Positions 18,006-26,903 of a stretch of 64,000 bases of DNA are shown here, in pieces. Position 1 is the first letter of the stretch. Each line of letters opens with the position of its first letter. The notes under the pieces are model-generated. The model searched no databases. It worked only from the letters and a program-made list of their open reading frames with translations, and had not been told where the DNA came from. This stretch comes from Bacteroidota bacterium. Its GTDB lineage: Bacteria; Bacteroidota; Bacteroidia; Chitinophagales; Chitinophagaceae. A program made the position numbers and the translations under genes. The stretch is from the NCBI GenBank assembly GCA_020161535.1, contig JAIUNW010000001.1, positions 124,001 through 188,000 of the forward strand, read 5' to 3'.

Positions 18006-20909
18006 CTAGGGTTTACTAAAGAGTCCGTCGAAAATGAGTGTGGTATAATACAACCCGCCAATGGTAGGCCCGGCGGCATATTGGATGTAGCGTTTGTTGA
18101 ATAGGTTCGCCGCGCCAAATTTGAGGCTGGCTTTGTAGGCCGGTATCCGCCAGGTGACCTGTGCATCGACTGTTTGGAATGCAGGCACGGTGCCATTGGC
18201 CAGCGGACTCTCCCACAAAAATGAGCTCTGCCATTTCCAAACCACATTGAAACCCAGGTTGGAAATAATTTCGCGATTACCGGTTGAAATATTCACCGAC
18301 CATTTGGGCGTATTAAATGCTGTTACAAAAATATCACTACTGCTATTCGTCTTGATATTGTTATAACTCAGGTTGCCCGACACCGTAAACTTTTTGTAAA
18401 AGCGATAGGTCACCGCCAACGCTGAACCATAATTGCGATAAGTGTTTTTGGCATTGGTGAATACGCGGTAGCGGGTTTGTTTGGATCGATTGGCTGCCAG
18501 CATATCAATGACTGATTCGTCCGATCCAACTTTGCCATCTGCCGGTACGGCCACTTCCACCTGCCCCAGGAAACCCGTGTAGGTATTGTGGTAGAGGTCG
18601 AGGTCTACAAAAAGTGTATTGTCAACAAACACGCCTTTGTAACCCGCTTCGAACGAAACAATTTTTTCCGGCTGGGTAGATGCAAGATTGGTAACACTGA
18701 GCAGATCGCGATTTTTCAGTGCTGCATCACTGGCACTCATGCCGGCTGTTATGTCTTTGTTGACGGCGGCATTGAAACTATTCACCGAACTGAGGGTGTA
18801 TGAATTGTCGAGGTAACCCAAGCCTTCGTTGATGTATGACAAGCCACCTACCCTGCGCACATTGCCATTGTTGACGAACGACAACGCTTCAAATAAGGCC
18901 GGGAAGCGGAAGCCGTTTTGAACGGCAAAACGGAAGTGGTGGTTTTGCGACGGACTATACACCGCCGCTACCCGTGGATTGAATTTGGGTTTGAATGCAA
19001 GGTTATGGTCAAAGCGGATAGACGCAAATAACTTGAGTTTCTCGTCGAAAAAGGTTTTGGTTGCTTGTGCAAAAAAACCATATTTCTTGTAGTAAATATT
19101 GGCACCAAAATCGCTGGAGTCGGGCACTTTTCCGTTTACTTCTACAGGTTTGTTTCTGTCAGCAATCGGGCGACTAAAATCAACAAAATTATTTCCGTCG
19201 GGGATCACTTCATAAATGCGAAGATCAGCACCCACCAAGAGATTGAACCATTTTATTTTGTCGCTCAGGTCCCATTGTACATCGGTATGAAACATCCTGC
19301 TTTTCTGTTTTAACCAGGCGCCGCCTGTAGCGGGTGCGCCAGCAATGCCCGCATTGGCATGGTCCCAATTATTGATCTTGATAATGGTATTTTTCAATTG
19401 ATCAAATGCAGCTGTTCCCGGCTCAACCCTGCCTTCGTCGGCGACGGACCTGGCCAATTTCATGGCATCGGTTAGTGCTGTTCCATTGTTGAGCGAAGAT
19501 TGCAAACTGGTTTTAAACTTATCCCGCCATGCATTATTACTCAAATGAGTTAGGTCAAGGTTATCGGCCAGAGGCTTTAGGTTGTAGGAATCACCCGTAT
19601 TTTCCAGGCTAACATAAGATCGCACGGAGAAATTCTTACCCTTCAATTCCAGGTGATGATTCTGTACGATGACATTGTCCAGTTGCACTTTGTTTCCCCG
19701 TTGGAAAATGCCATCCATTTTGCCGATCCGGTAACCATAACTCAGTTCCAGTGCCGGATTGAACCGATAATGAAGGGCGAAATCTGCCTTGAGGTTGTCC
19801 ACCTTCGGGTTGATGAGGTCTTTTTCCCAATAGCCTGTTCGCCTTACCAGGAAACTACGATTGGCGCCCTGGTAGTTGACCCCACTAATCGTTACCGCAT
19901 TGTTATTTTCATCGCCATACTTATTCCATCCATCATAGGCCGGGTTGTTGGCGCCATTCAATTCAGTGAACGATGGGTTCGCAGTATTCTTGTCGTTGCT
20001 ATTTTGGTCGTTCTTACTGTTGCTAAGCCAGTCGGTTCCCCGCAGGTAACTGAAGTTCACCTTAAAAGCAAACTTATTGTTGAAGGCTTTTGCATAGCGA
20101 ATAGCCGTCTCCGTTAGTATGGAGGCACTGTGGTCAATACCATCTACATGGTTCACACCGGTACGTTGGTACAAGCTGAGCCCCTGGTAATTAAAAGGAC
20201 TTTTGGTAATCAGGTTGGCCATGCCATTGATGGCATTCATGCCATATAGCGCACTGGCTGCACCAGGCGTCACTTCCACACTGGCTATATCGAGTTCAGT
20301 TGGGCCGATCGTGTTACCGAGTGGTACACCTAGTGTTGCGGCCTGCATGTCTACCCCATCCACCATCTGCATAAAGCGGAAGTTGTTGGGAATATTAAAG
20401 CCGCGTGCGTTTGGAATCTTAAATGTAAGAGAGGAAGTTGTTAACTGGATGCCTTTCAGGTTACCCAATGCATCGTAGAAGGACGGCGCGGGACTTTCTT
20501 TCAATGCGCGGATATCGAGTTTCTCGATGGTTACTGGCGAACGCAATAGTTTTTCGCTGCCGCGGCTGGCTGTTACCACTACTTCGTTGGCAATCATCGA
20601 CTGGCTGAACAACTGCACCGAAATTTTTTCGTTGAGTGCGCGAACCGTGATGTCTTTGGGGGTAAAACCAATATTGCTGAAACGAAGTACAAAGGGAAAT
20701 GCCTTGTTAGCCACCAGTTTAAAGGCCCCGGTACTATCGGAAATAACACCAAACTGGGTTTCAAGAATTTGAACGGAAACGCCATCGAGCGGATGGCCCT
20801 GGTCGTCGGTTACTTTGCCGGAGATGACAAAAGAACCATTCAGTTGCGCCTGTGCTTGCAAAGCAAAAAGTAAAAAGAAAAGGCTGCTGAAAATATATCG
20901 CTTGCTCAT
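18006..20909 (-). CDS. TonB-dependent outer-membrane receptor in sulfur cluster
   Basis: A 967-residue outer-membrane receptor. A signal peptide ends near QAQAQ, followed by a carboxypeptidase-regulatory-like domain (SGKVTDDQGHPLDGVSVQI). A plug domain (NEVVVTASRG, ASALYGMNAINGMANLITK) and a 22-strand-type barrel ending in an aromatic-rich terminus follow. There is no SusD partner next to it, so a small or anionic ligand is more likely than a polysaccharide. Its place between cysD and the Met8-TauE gene, on the same strand with short gaps, suggests uptake of a sulfur compound such as a sulfonate or sulfate ester, or another cofactor precursor. This is inference from context only. Confidence 0.9.
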   Translation of the reverse strand: MSKRYIFSSLFFLLFALQAQAQLNGSFVISGKVTDDQGHPLDGVSVQILETQFGVISDSTGAFKLVANKAFPFVLRFSNIGFTPKDITVRALNEKISVQLFSQSMIANEVVVTASRGSEKLLRSPVTIEKLDIRALKESPAPSFYDALGNLKGIQLTTSSLTFKIPNARGFNIPNNFRFMQMVDGVDMQAATLGVPLGNTIGPTELDIASVEVTPGAASALYGMNAINGMANLITKSPFNYQGLSLYQRTGVNHVDGIDHSASILTETAIRYAKAFNNKFAFKVNFSYLRGTDWLSNSKNDQNSNDKNTANPSFTELNGANNPAYDGWNKYGDENNNAVTISGVNYQGANRSFLVRRTGYWEKDLINPKVDNLKADFALHYRFNPALELSYGYRIGKMDGIFQRGNKVQLDNVIVQNHHLELKGKNFSVRSYVSLENTGDSYNLKPLADNLDLTHLSNNAWRDKFKTSLQSSLNNGTALTDAMKLARSVADEGRVEPGTAAFDQLKNTIIKINNWDHANAGIAGAPATGGAWLKQKSRMFHTDVQWDLSDKIKWFNLLVGADLRIYEVIPDGNNFVDFSRPIADRNKPVEVNGKVPDSSDFGANIYYKKYGFFAQATKTFFDEKLKLFASIRFDHNLAFKPKFNPRVAAVYSPSQNHHFRFAVQNGFRFPALFEALSFVNNGNVRRVGGLSYINEGLGYLDNSYTLSSVNSFNAAVNKDITAGMSASDAALKNRDLLSVTNLASTQPEKIVSFEAGYKGVFVDNTLFVDLDLYHNTYTGFLGQVEVAVPADGKVGSDESVIDMLAANRSKQTRYRVFTNAKNTYRNYGSALAVTYRFYKKFTVSGNLSYNNIKTNSSSDIFVTAFNTPKWSVNISTGNREIISNLGFNVVWKWQSSFLWESPLANGTVPAFQTVDAQVTWRIPAYKASLKFGAANLFNKRYIQYAAGPTIGGLYYTTLIFDGLFSKP

Positions 20910-20970
20910 TTAGTAGTCTAGTTGTGGAGTAGATTATCCATATAAAAAAATATAAGGAGGGTATCCTTGT

Positions 20971-21882
20971 TTAGAAATACCCTTCTTTTTTACGTTGTTC
21001 CATGGCAGCTTCGCTGCGTTTATCATCCATGCGGGCGCCTCTTTCAGAAATTTTGGCAGAGAGAATTTCACGAATGATATCATCGATATTATTGGCGGTC
21101 GATGCTACCGCCGCTGTACAGGTCATATCGCCCACCGTTCTGAAGCGAACCGTTTCTTCAAAGGGCACTTCATCATCGGTTGTGTTGAGGAAATCACTAA
21201 ATGGCCAGATCATGCCATCGCGTTCAATCACCTGGCGCTGGTGGGTGTAATAAATAGAGGGAATATTCATTTTCTCTTCTTTGATATAGGTCCATACATC
21301 AAGCTCGGTCCAGTTGCTGATGGGGAATACCCGTACATTCTCACCGATATTGATCTTGCCGTTCAGCATATCAAATAATTCGGGTCGTTGTTTTTTGGGG
21401 TCCCACTGGCCAAAATCATCGCGCACCGAGAAGATGCGTTCTTTGGCACGGGCTTTTTCTTCGTCGCGACGCGCACCACCAATACAGGCATCAAATTTGA
21501 ATTCTTCAATCGTATCGAGCAGTGTAACCGTTTGCAACGTGTTGCGGCTCGCATACTTGCCGGTTTCTTCTTTCACTTTGCCGGCGTTGATGCTGTCTTG
21601 CACATACCGTACAATCAATTCGGCACCTGTTTCTTTTACGAGTTGATCGCGAAAACGAATGGTTTCCGGAAAGTTATGGCCGGTATCAACATGCACCAGC
21701 GGAAAAGGAATTTTGCCCGGCCAGAATGCTTTCTGCGCCAGTCTGACCAGGGTAATAGAATCTTTGCCACCGCTAAACAAAAGCGCTGGTTTTTCAAACT
21801 GTGCCGCCACTTCCCGCATGATATAAATGCTTTCGTCTTCTAACATTCGGGGAAAGGCTGGTATGGAGGCTGCTTGTGACAT
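20971..21882 (-). CDS. cysD: Sulfate adenylyltransferase subunit 2
   Basis: Catalytic subunit of ATP sulfurylase, forming APS from ATP and sulfate. The PP-loop FSGGKDSITLVRL, the HVDTGHNFPETI segment and FPISNWTELDVW are present, giving about 303 residues. The frame is open 24 codons upstream, but the ATG at 21882 starts the usual sequence and sits 14 bases after the cysH stop. It is separated from its partner cysN by two genes. Confidence 0.95.
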   Translation of the reverse strand: MSQAASIPAFPRMLEDESIYIMREVAAQFEKPALLFSGGKDSITLVRLAQKAFWPGKIPFPLVHVDTGHNFPETIRFRDQLVKETGAELIVRYVQDSINAGKVKEETGKYASRNTLQTVTLLDTIEEFKFDACIGGARRDEEKARAKERIFSVRDDFGQWDPKKQRPELFDMLNGKINIGENVRVFPISNWTELDVWTYIKEEKMNIPSIYYTHQRQVIERDGMIWPFSDFLNTTDDEVPFEETVRFRTVGDMTCTAAVASTANNIDDIIREILSAKISERGARMDDKRSEAAMEQRKKEGYF

Positions 21883-21896
21883 GTTTTCTGTTTTTC

Positions 21897-22601
21897 TCAA
21901 TGTGCTTTTTCCTGGTGAAGGCCGCATTCTTTTTTCGATTGCTCCCACCACCACCTACCGGCGCGGATGTCTTCGCCCGGCTCAATGGCCCGGGTACAGG
22001 GCGCACAACCAATACTGGGAAATCCTTTGTTGTGTAAAGCGTTATAGGGTATGTTTTCCTGGTCGATATAGCTGATCATTTGTTCGTAGGTCCAGTCGAG
22101 CAACGGATTCACTTTCACCAATTGCCGGCTTTCGTCCCATTCTGCAAAGGGCAGGGCATGCCTGTTTTCACTTTGTTCGGCGCGCAAGCCGGTGATCCAA
22201 ACCCTGGCCTCTTTCAGTGCCCGGTTCAAGGGCTCCACTTTTCGGATAAAGCAACACTCTTTTCTATTTTCGACCGACTCGTAAAAACTGTTCGGCCCTT
22301 TTTCCAACAAGAGTTTTTCTACCTGGGCTGTATTGGGGAAATAAGCTTTGATGGGCAGTTTGTACCGGGCGATGGTACGATCGAGCAGGTCATAGGTTTC
22401 CTGGAAAAGGCGACCGGTATCAAGCGTGAAAATCTGTATGGGCAAGTGCTGTCGGGCAATCATATGCGTGATCACCTGGTCTTCCTGACCAAGCGAGGTA
22501 GAGAATACCACCCCTTCCCGAAATTGCGTGGCGATCAGCGCCAACCTCTCGGCGGCGGATAAACCTGCAAGTGCACTATTGAATGCCGTAACGTTGTTCA
22601 T
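21897..22601 (-). CDS. cysH: APS reductase, CysH family
   Basis: A 234-residue thioredoxin-dependent reductase that makes sulfite from APS. Two cysteine pairs, in ECCFIRKVEPL and GCAPCTRAI, indicate the [4Fe-4S]-containing APS-type enzyme rather than the cluster-free PAPS reductase. The C-terminal ECGLH active-site cysteine is present. No cysC (APS kinase) is seen in the cluster, consistent with direct APS use. The gene lies 10 bases after cysK. Confidence 0.92.
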   Translation of the reverse strand: MNNVTAFNSALAGLSAAERLALIATQFREGVVFSTSLGQEDQVITHMIARQHLPIQIFTLDTGRLFQETYDLLDRTIARYKLPIKAYFPNTAQVEKLLLEKGPNSFYESVENRKECCFIRKVEPLNRALKEARVWITGLRAEQSENRHALPFAEWDESRQLVKVNPLLDWTYEQMISYIDQENIPYNALHNKGFPSIGCAPCTRAIEPGEDIRAGRWWWEQSKKECGLHQEKAH

Positions 22602-22611
22602 TGTAAGCTGC

Positions 22612-23523
22612 TTAATACAAACCGTCGATGCTCAAATATCTTTCGCCGGTATCGTAATTGAAGGTGAGCACTTTGCTTCCCTTGGGTATTTCCGGTAACT
22701 TTTTAGCCACTGCTGCCAGAGATGCACCGCTGGAAATGCCGCCAAAGATACCTTCTTCTTTGGCAGCACGCTGCGTAAAAAGAAAGGATTCGTCTTTGCC
22801 TACTTTAATGACCCCATCAATGACTGCAGCATGGTAGATCGATGGCACAAAGCCAGCGCCAATGCCCTGTAAGGGGTGCGGAGCAGGTGAGCCACCACTT
22901 AAAACGGGCGACAACTCAGGTTCAACGGCAAATACTTTGAGTTGGGGAAAATGCTGTTTCAACATTTCGGCACAGCCGGTGATATGTCCGCCGGTACCCA
23001 CGCCGGTAATCAAATAATCGAGTCCGCCTGGAAAATCCTTGATGATTTCCTGCGCCGTTGTACGCTGGTGTACTTCCACATTCGCTGCATTGTCGAACTG
23101 TTGTGGCATCCATGCATTGGCCGTGGCAGCCACGAGTTCTTTTGCCTTTTCAATCGCGCCTTTCATGCCTTTTTCGCGGGGCGTAAGTTCGAAACTGGCG
23201 CCATACAAACTCATCAACCGGCGACGTTCAATACTCATACTCTCCGGCATTACCAAGATGATCTTGTATCCTTTCACCGCTGCCACCAATGCCAGTCCGA
23301 TGCCCGTATTACCAGAAGTGGGTTCAATGATGACACTGTTCTTTGTAAGCAGTCCTTTTTTCTCGGCATCTTCTACCATAGCCAGGGCAATGCGATCTTT
23401 GATGCTGGCGCCGGGATTGGCGCGCTCCAACTTCACATACACTTCGTGCTGGTTACCAAAAAGGCGATTTATTTTTACATGTGGCGTGTTGCCAATGGTT
23501 TCAAGAATATTTGCAGCTACCAT
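22612..23523 (-). CDS. cysK: Cysteine synthase A
   Basis: PLP-dependent O-acetylserine sulfhydrylase joining sulfide and O-acetylserine to cysteine. The PLP lysine lies in NPGASIKDR. The phosphate and substrate loops [11 protein letters not shown] and GGISSGASL are complete. Its 303 residues are typical. It follows cysE by 33 bases and can form the cysteine synthase complex with it. Confidence 0.95.
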   Translation of the reverse strand: MVAANILETIGNTPHVKINRLFGNQHEVYVKLERANPGASIKDRIALAMVEDAEKKGLLTKNSVIIEPTSGNTGIGLALVAAVKGYKIILVMPESMSIERRRLMSLYGASFELTPREKGMKGAIEKAKELVAATANAWMPQQFDNAANVEVHQRTTAQEIIKDFPGGLDYLITGVGTGGHITGCAEMLKQHFPQLKVFAVEPELSPVLSGGSPAPHPLQGIGAGFVPSIYHAAVIDGVIKVGKDESFLFTQRAAKEEGIFGGISSGASLAAVAKKLPEIPKGSKVLTFNYDTGERYLSIDGLY

Positions 23524-23556
23524 ATTTAGTTCGTTTATATAATCCCGTTACTTCTT

Positions 23557-24384
23557 TTAGATGATCCAGTTTAAGGGCTCGGTAAAATCTTTTTTATTCT
23601 TTACCGTGATGATGGGTTGGTGATATACGATGCTGTTGGCGGGAACAGATTCAACGATGAAACAGTTGCCCCCAATAATGCTGTCAGCACCGATGGTCGT
23701 TTTTCCCCCGAGTATGGTACTGTTGGCGTAGATGATCACATTGTCTTCGATGGTAGGATGGCGTTTGGTATCGGCTTCATCCTTTCGCACGGTGAGTCCG
23801 CCGAGCGTTACGCCCTGGTAGACTTTCACACTTTCACCGATAACCGCTGTTTCACCAATCACAATACCAGTTCCATGATCAATCAAAAATGGAATCCCAA
23901 TGGTAGCGCCCGGGTGAATGTCGATACCGGTAATAGAATGCGCCCATTCACTCATCACCCGCGGTACCAGTGGCAGGTTGAGGTGGTATAATACATGCGC
24001 AATACGGTATACCGCTGTGGCTTGAAAGCCAGGATAGGTAAGCACCACTTCTTCCAGCGATTTGGCGGCGGGATCAAATTCCAGCAGCGCTTTTGCATCG
24101 ACCAGCAAAGCCTTTTTAACGTCGTCGAGTTTGCTAAAAAACTGTTGAACGATTTTCTCTTCGTTGAGTTTGTATTTTTCACTGAAAGCGTAAATGATTT
24201 CACTGAACTGATTTTCGAGGCTCTTTAGTTTACGGGCATGTTTGGCTTCGTAATTGACCTCACTTTCAACGATGGGAAAAAGAAAATCGACCAAGTCTTG
24301 CGTGAAAGCAATCACCTGCTGTTTTTTGGGAACAGAGGAACTTAAAATATAGCCGTTAACCAATATGTCTTTTTCTTTTTTCAT
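23557..24384 (-). CDS. cysE: Serine O-acetyltransferase
   Basis: Acetylates serine with acetyl-CoA to give the CysK substrate. The left-handed beta-helix shows IDIHPGATIG, DHGTGIVIGETAVIG and VYQGVTLGGL. The helical N-terminal part is of the longer type seen in Bacteroidota, about 275 residues. The frame extends 14 codons upstream, but the ATG at 24384 overlaps the cobA stop as ATGA, a typical coupled start. The product is not the short EpsC form but is otherwise similar. Confidence 0.92.
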   Translation of the reverse strand: MKKEKDILVNGYILSSSVPKKQQVIAFTQDLVDFLFPIVESEVNYEAKHARKLKSLENQFSEIIYAFSEKYKLNEEKIVQQFFSKLDDVKKALLVDAKALLEFDPAAKSLEEVVLTYPGFQATAVYRIAHVLYHLNLPLVPRVMSEWAHSITGIDIHPGATIGIPFLIDHGTGIVIGETAVIGESVKVYQGVTLGGLTVRKDEADTKRHPTIEDNVIIYANSTILGGKTTIGADSIIGGNCFIVESVPANSIVYHQPIITVKNKKDFTEPLNWII

Positions 24385-25181
24385 GCAATTTGTTGTTTCA
24401 ACTGTTCCTGAATGGCAGAGAACCAATTTATCTGTTGGTGATATTTTACTACTTCGCCGACGATGATGAGCGCCGGGGTGCCAATTTCTTCGGCCAACAC
24501 TTTGGCAGCAATGTTGCGCAAAGTACCTGTAACCGTTTTTTGTTGCGGCAGGCTTGCATTTTCAACCACCGCAATCAGGCTGTCAGCGCTTCGGCCGGCA
24601 TCGATCAATCGGGCGGCAATTTGGTCCAGGTTGCGAACGCCCATATAAAACACAATGGTACCGCTGAATGCCGCCAGCATGGGCCAATCGAAATCAAGCC
24701 CGGTTTTATTGCTCCGCTTGGTGTGTCCGGTTACAAACAATAACATCTGTGCGTCGTCGCGATGCGTAAGCGGAATACCTGCGTACGAGCCGGCGGCCAG
24801 GCTGCTGGTTACCCCAGGTACGATTTCAAAATCGATCTGGTTTTCGCGCAGAAATACCGCTTCTTCCCCACCCCGGCCAAACAACAAGGGGTCGCCTCCT
24901 TTTAAACGAACCACCTGTTTACCCGTTCTGGCATGATCGAGCAGCCAGAGATGAATGGTTTCCTGGGTGATGACCGAACAGTAAGGCAGTTTGCCAACGA
25001 ATATTTTTTCAGCACCGGGTTTGGCCCAGTCAAGAATAGCGGGGTTGATGAGGTTGTCGTACAAGATCACATCTGCCAATTCCACCACCGCTTTGGCGCG
25101 CAGGGTCAGCAGGTTGATATCCCCCGGACCGGCACCAGTGATATATACTTTACCCTTTGTATGTGCTGTTACGATGTTCAC
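24381..25181 (-). CDS. cobA: Uroporphyrinogen-III C-methyltransferase
   Basis: SAM-dependent SUMT that makes precorrin-2, the siroheme precursor. The motifs VYITGAGPGDINLLTLRA, VVRLKGGDPLLFGRGGEEA and GIPLTHR are visible; the length is 266 residues. The start is GTG at 25181, overlapping the cysI stop as GTGA, and its stop overlaps the cysE start. Together with the Met8 domain of the fusion gene it supplies siroheme for sulfite reductase. No CysG-like fusion of the two activities is present here. Confidence 0.93.
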   Translation of the reverse strand: MNIVTAHTKGKVYITGAGPGDINLLTLRAKAVVELADVILYDNLINPAILDWAKPGAEKIFVGKLPYCSVITQETIHLWLLDHARTGKQVVRLKGGDPLLFGRGGEEAVFLRENQIDFEIVPGVTSSLAAGSYAGIPLTHRDDAQMLLFVTGHTKRSNKTGLDFDWPMLAAFSGTIVFYMGVRNLDQIAARLIDAGRSADSLIAVVENASLPQQKTVTGTLRNIAAKVLAEEIGTPALIIVGEVVKYHQQINWFSAIQEQLKQQIA

Positions 25182-26878
25182 GTCGCGGCTGGATGTTGAA
25201 TGATTTGTTTTCTAACCAGAAAGTCGCCAAAATGTTCGGCCTGGTTTTTTTCTTTCGCATAACGCGTTATCAAAGGATCCAGGGTTTGGATGATTTCATT
25301 TTCATCGAGTGCTTCTTTGTACAACACATTCAAACGGTCACCATTAAACGAAGCGCCGAGATAGAGGTTGTATTTGCCGGGTGCTCTTCCTACAAAACCA
25401 ATTTCACCCAGGTATGGGCGACCGCAACCATTGGGGCAACCCGTCATGCGAATGGTAATTGGTTCTTCGCCGATGCCATTGTTATGGAGCAGCAGGTGGA
25501 TTTTATCAATCAGGCTGGGGAGATAACGTTCGGCTTCGGCGTTGGCCAGCGGACATAAATTCAAGGCCACGCAGGCAATTGAATGCTGATGAAGGGTTGA
25601 AACCTGTTGGTGTTTGTTGATGCCATATTGCTCCAGTAGTTCTTCTACCAGCGGTTTTTGGGCTTCGGTTACGTTCCCAATCACTACATTCTGGTTACCG
25701 GTCAACCGGAAGTCGCCACCATCAAGGATGTCTGCGATGGCACGCAGGCCTTTGCGCAATTGCCATTGCTCATTGTCTTTCACCCGGCCACCTTCTATAT
25801 AAAGTGTATTGAACCATTTGCCATTGGCAGCTTTCACCCAACCATACGAATCGCCATTGGTCGTAAAGTGAAATGGTTTGGCTGCTTGCAGGGGCTGCGC
25901 CAGGCGCTTCGCCAATTCATTTGTAAAAAATGACAAACCGAGTCGATCGATCGTGTATTTCAACCGCGAATGTTTGCGGCTTTCGCGGTTACCATAATCC
26001 CGTTGCACCGTAACGATCTGCTCGCATACATCTGTAATCTGATCCACCGGTGCAAAGCCAATAACAGTGCCGAGGCGCGGATAGGTGGTATCGTCGCCAA
26101 ATGTCATACCCATGCCACCACCCACCGATACGTTGAAGCCAACCAGTGTGTTGTTTTCTTCAATGGCAATCAGGCCCAGGTCGTGCGCAAACACATCGGT
26201 GTCGTTATACGGCGGAATCGCAAAAGTAATTTTGAATTTTCGCGGCAGGTAGGTTTTGCCATAAATGGGTTCTTCTACCGGTGCTTCTTCATGGGGGCCA
26301 ACCACCTGTTCTTCGTTCACCCATATTTTATAATACGCCGTGGTGCGAGGTGTGAGGTGTTCTGTTACTTTCATGGCTACCGCCTGTACATCGTCGTGAA
26401 TCGCCGAGGTATAAGGATTCACCGTATTCATCACATTTCGGTTCACATCGCCACAGGCAGCAATGGAACTCAAAGCCGACGCGTTGATCTCCTTGATGGT
26501 TTGCCGCAGGTTGTGCTTGAAAATATTATGAAGTTCGAAAGCCTGGCGCGTAGTGAGTTTCAGGGTGGGCATGCCGTACTTGGTGGCCAGGTCGTCGATT
26601 ACCTGCCATTGTTCGGCCGTTGCAATACCACCGGGCACCCGAACCCGAATCATGAATGAATACAGTGGTTCCAGTTTTTGTGCCTTGCGTTCTTTTTCCA
26701 CTTCGCGATCGTACTGCACATAGCTGCCGTGAAACTTAATCAGTTGCTGGTCTTGCGCATAGAGGTTACCGGTAACCTCGTCGCGCAAGCTGTCCTGCAG
26801 GGTACCTTCCAGGTATTTGCTTTTCTCTTTGATGTGCTCAACTTCGCTGAGCTTGGATTTATCCTGATTGAGTGACAT
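25178..26878 (-). CDS. cysI: Sulfite reductase haemoprotein subunit
   Basis: The siroheme and [4Fe-4S] subunit that reduces sulfite to sulfide with six electrons. The cluster ligands lie in ACVALNLCPLA and TGCPNGCGRPY. The N-terminal ferrodoxin-like half (RVPGGIATAEQW, TTRQAFELH) is complete; the length is 566 residues. It follows cysJ after 25 bases and overlaps cobA by four. The pairing with CysJ indicates an NADPH-dependent enzyme. Confidence 0.95.
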   Translation of the reverse strand: MSLNQDKSKLSEVEHIKEKSKYLEGTLQDSLRDEVTGNLYAQDQQLIKFHGSYVQYDREVEKERKAQKLEPLYSFMIRVRVPGGIATAEQWQVIDDLATKYGMPTLKLTTRQAFELHNIFKHNLRQTIKEINASALSSIAACGDVNRNVMNTVNPYTSAIHDDVQAVAMKVTEHLTPRTTAYYKIWVNEEQVVGPHEEAPVEEPIYGKTYLPRKFKITFAIPPYNDTDVFAHDLGLIAIEENNTLVGFNVSVGGGMGMTFGDDTTYPRLGTVIGFAPVDQITDVCEQIVTVQRDYGNRESRKHSRLKYTIDRLGLSFFTNELAKRLAQPLQAAKPFHFTTNGDSYGWVKAANGKWFNTLYIEGGRVKDNEQWQLRKGLRAIADILDGGDFRLTGNQNVVIGNVTEAQKPLVEELLEQYGINKHQQVSTLHQHSIACVALNLCPLANAEAERYLPSLIDKIHLLLHNNGIGEEPITIRMTGCPNGCGRPYLGEIGFVGRAPGKYNLYLGASFNGDRLNVLYKEALDENEIIQTLDPLITRYAKEKNQAEHFGDFLVRKQIIQHPAAT

Positions 26879-26903
26879 GTAGTGAATTGTAAGCGATCAA
26901 GTA

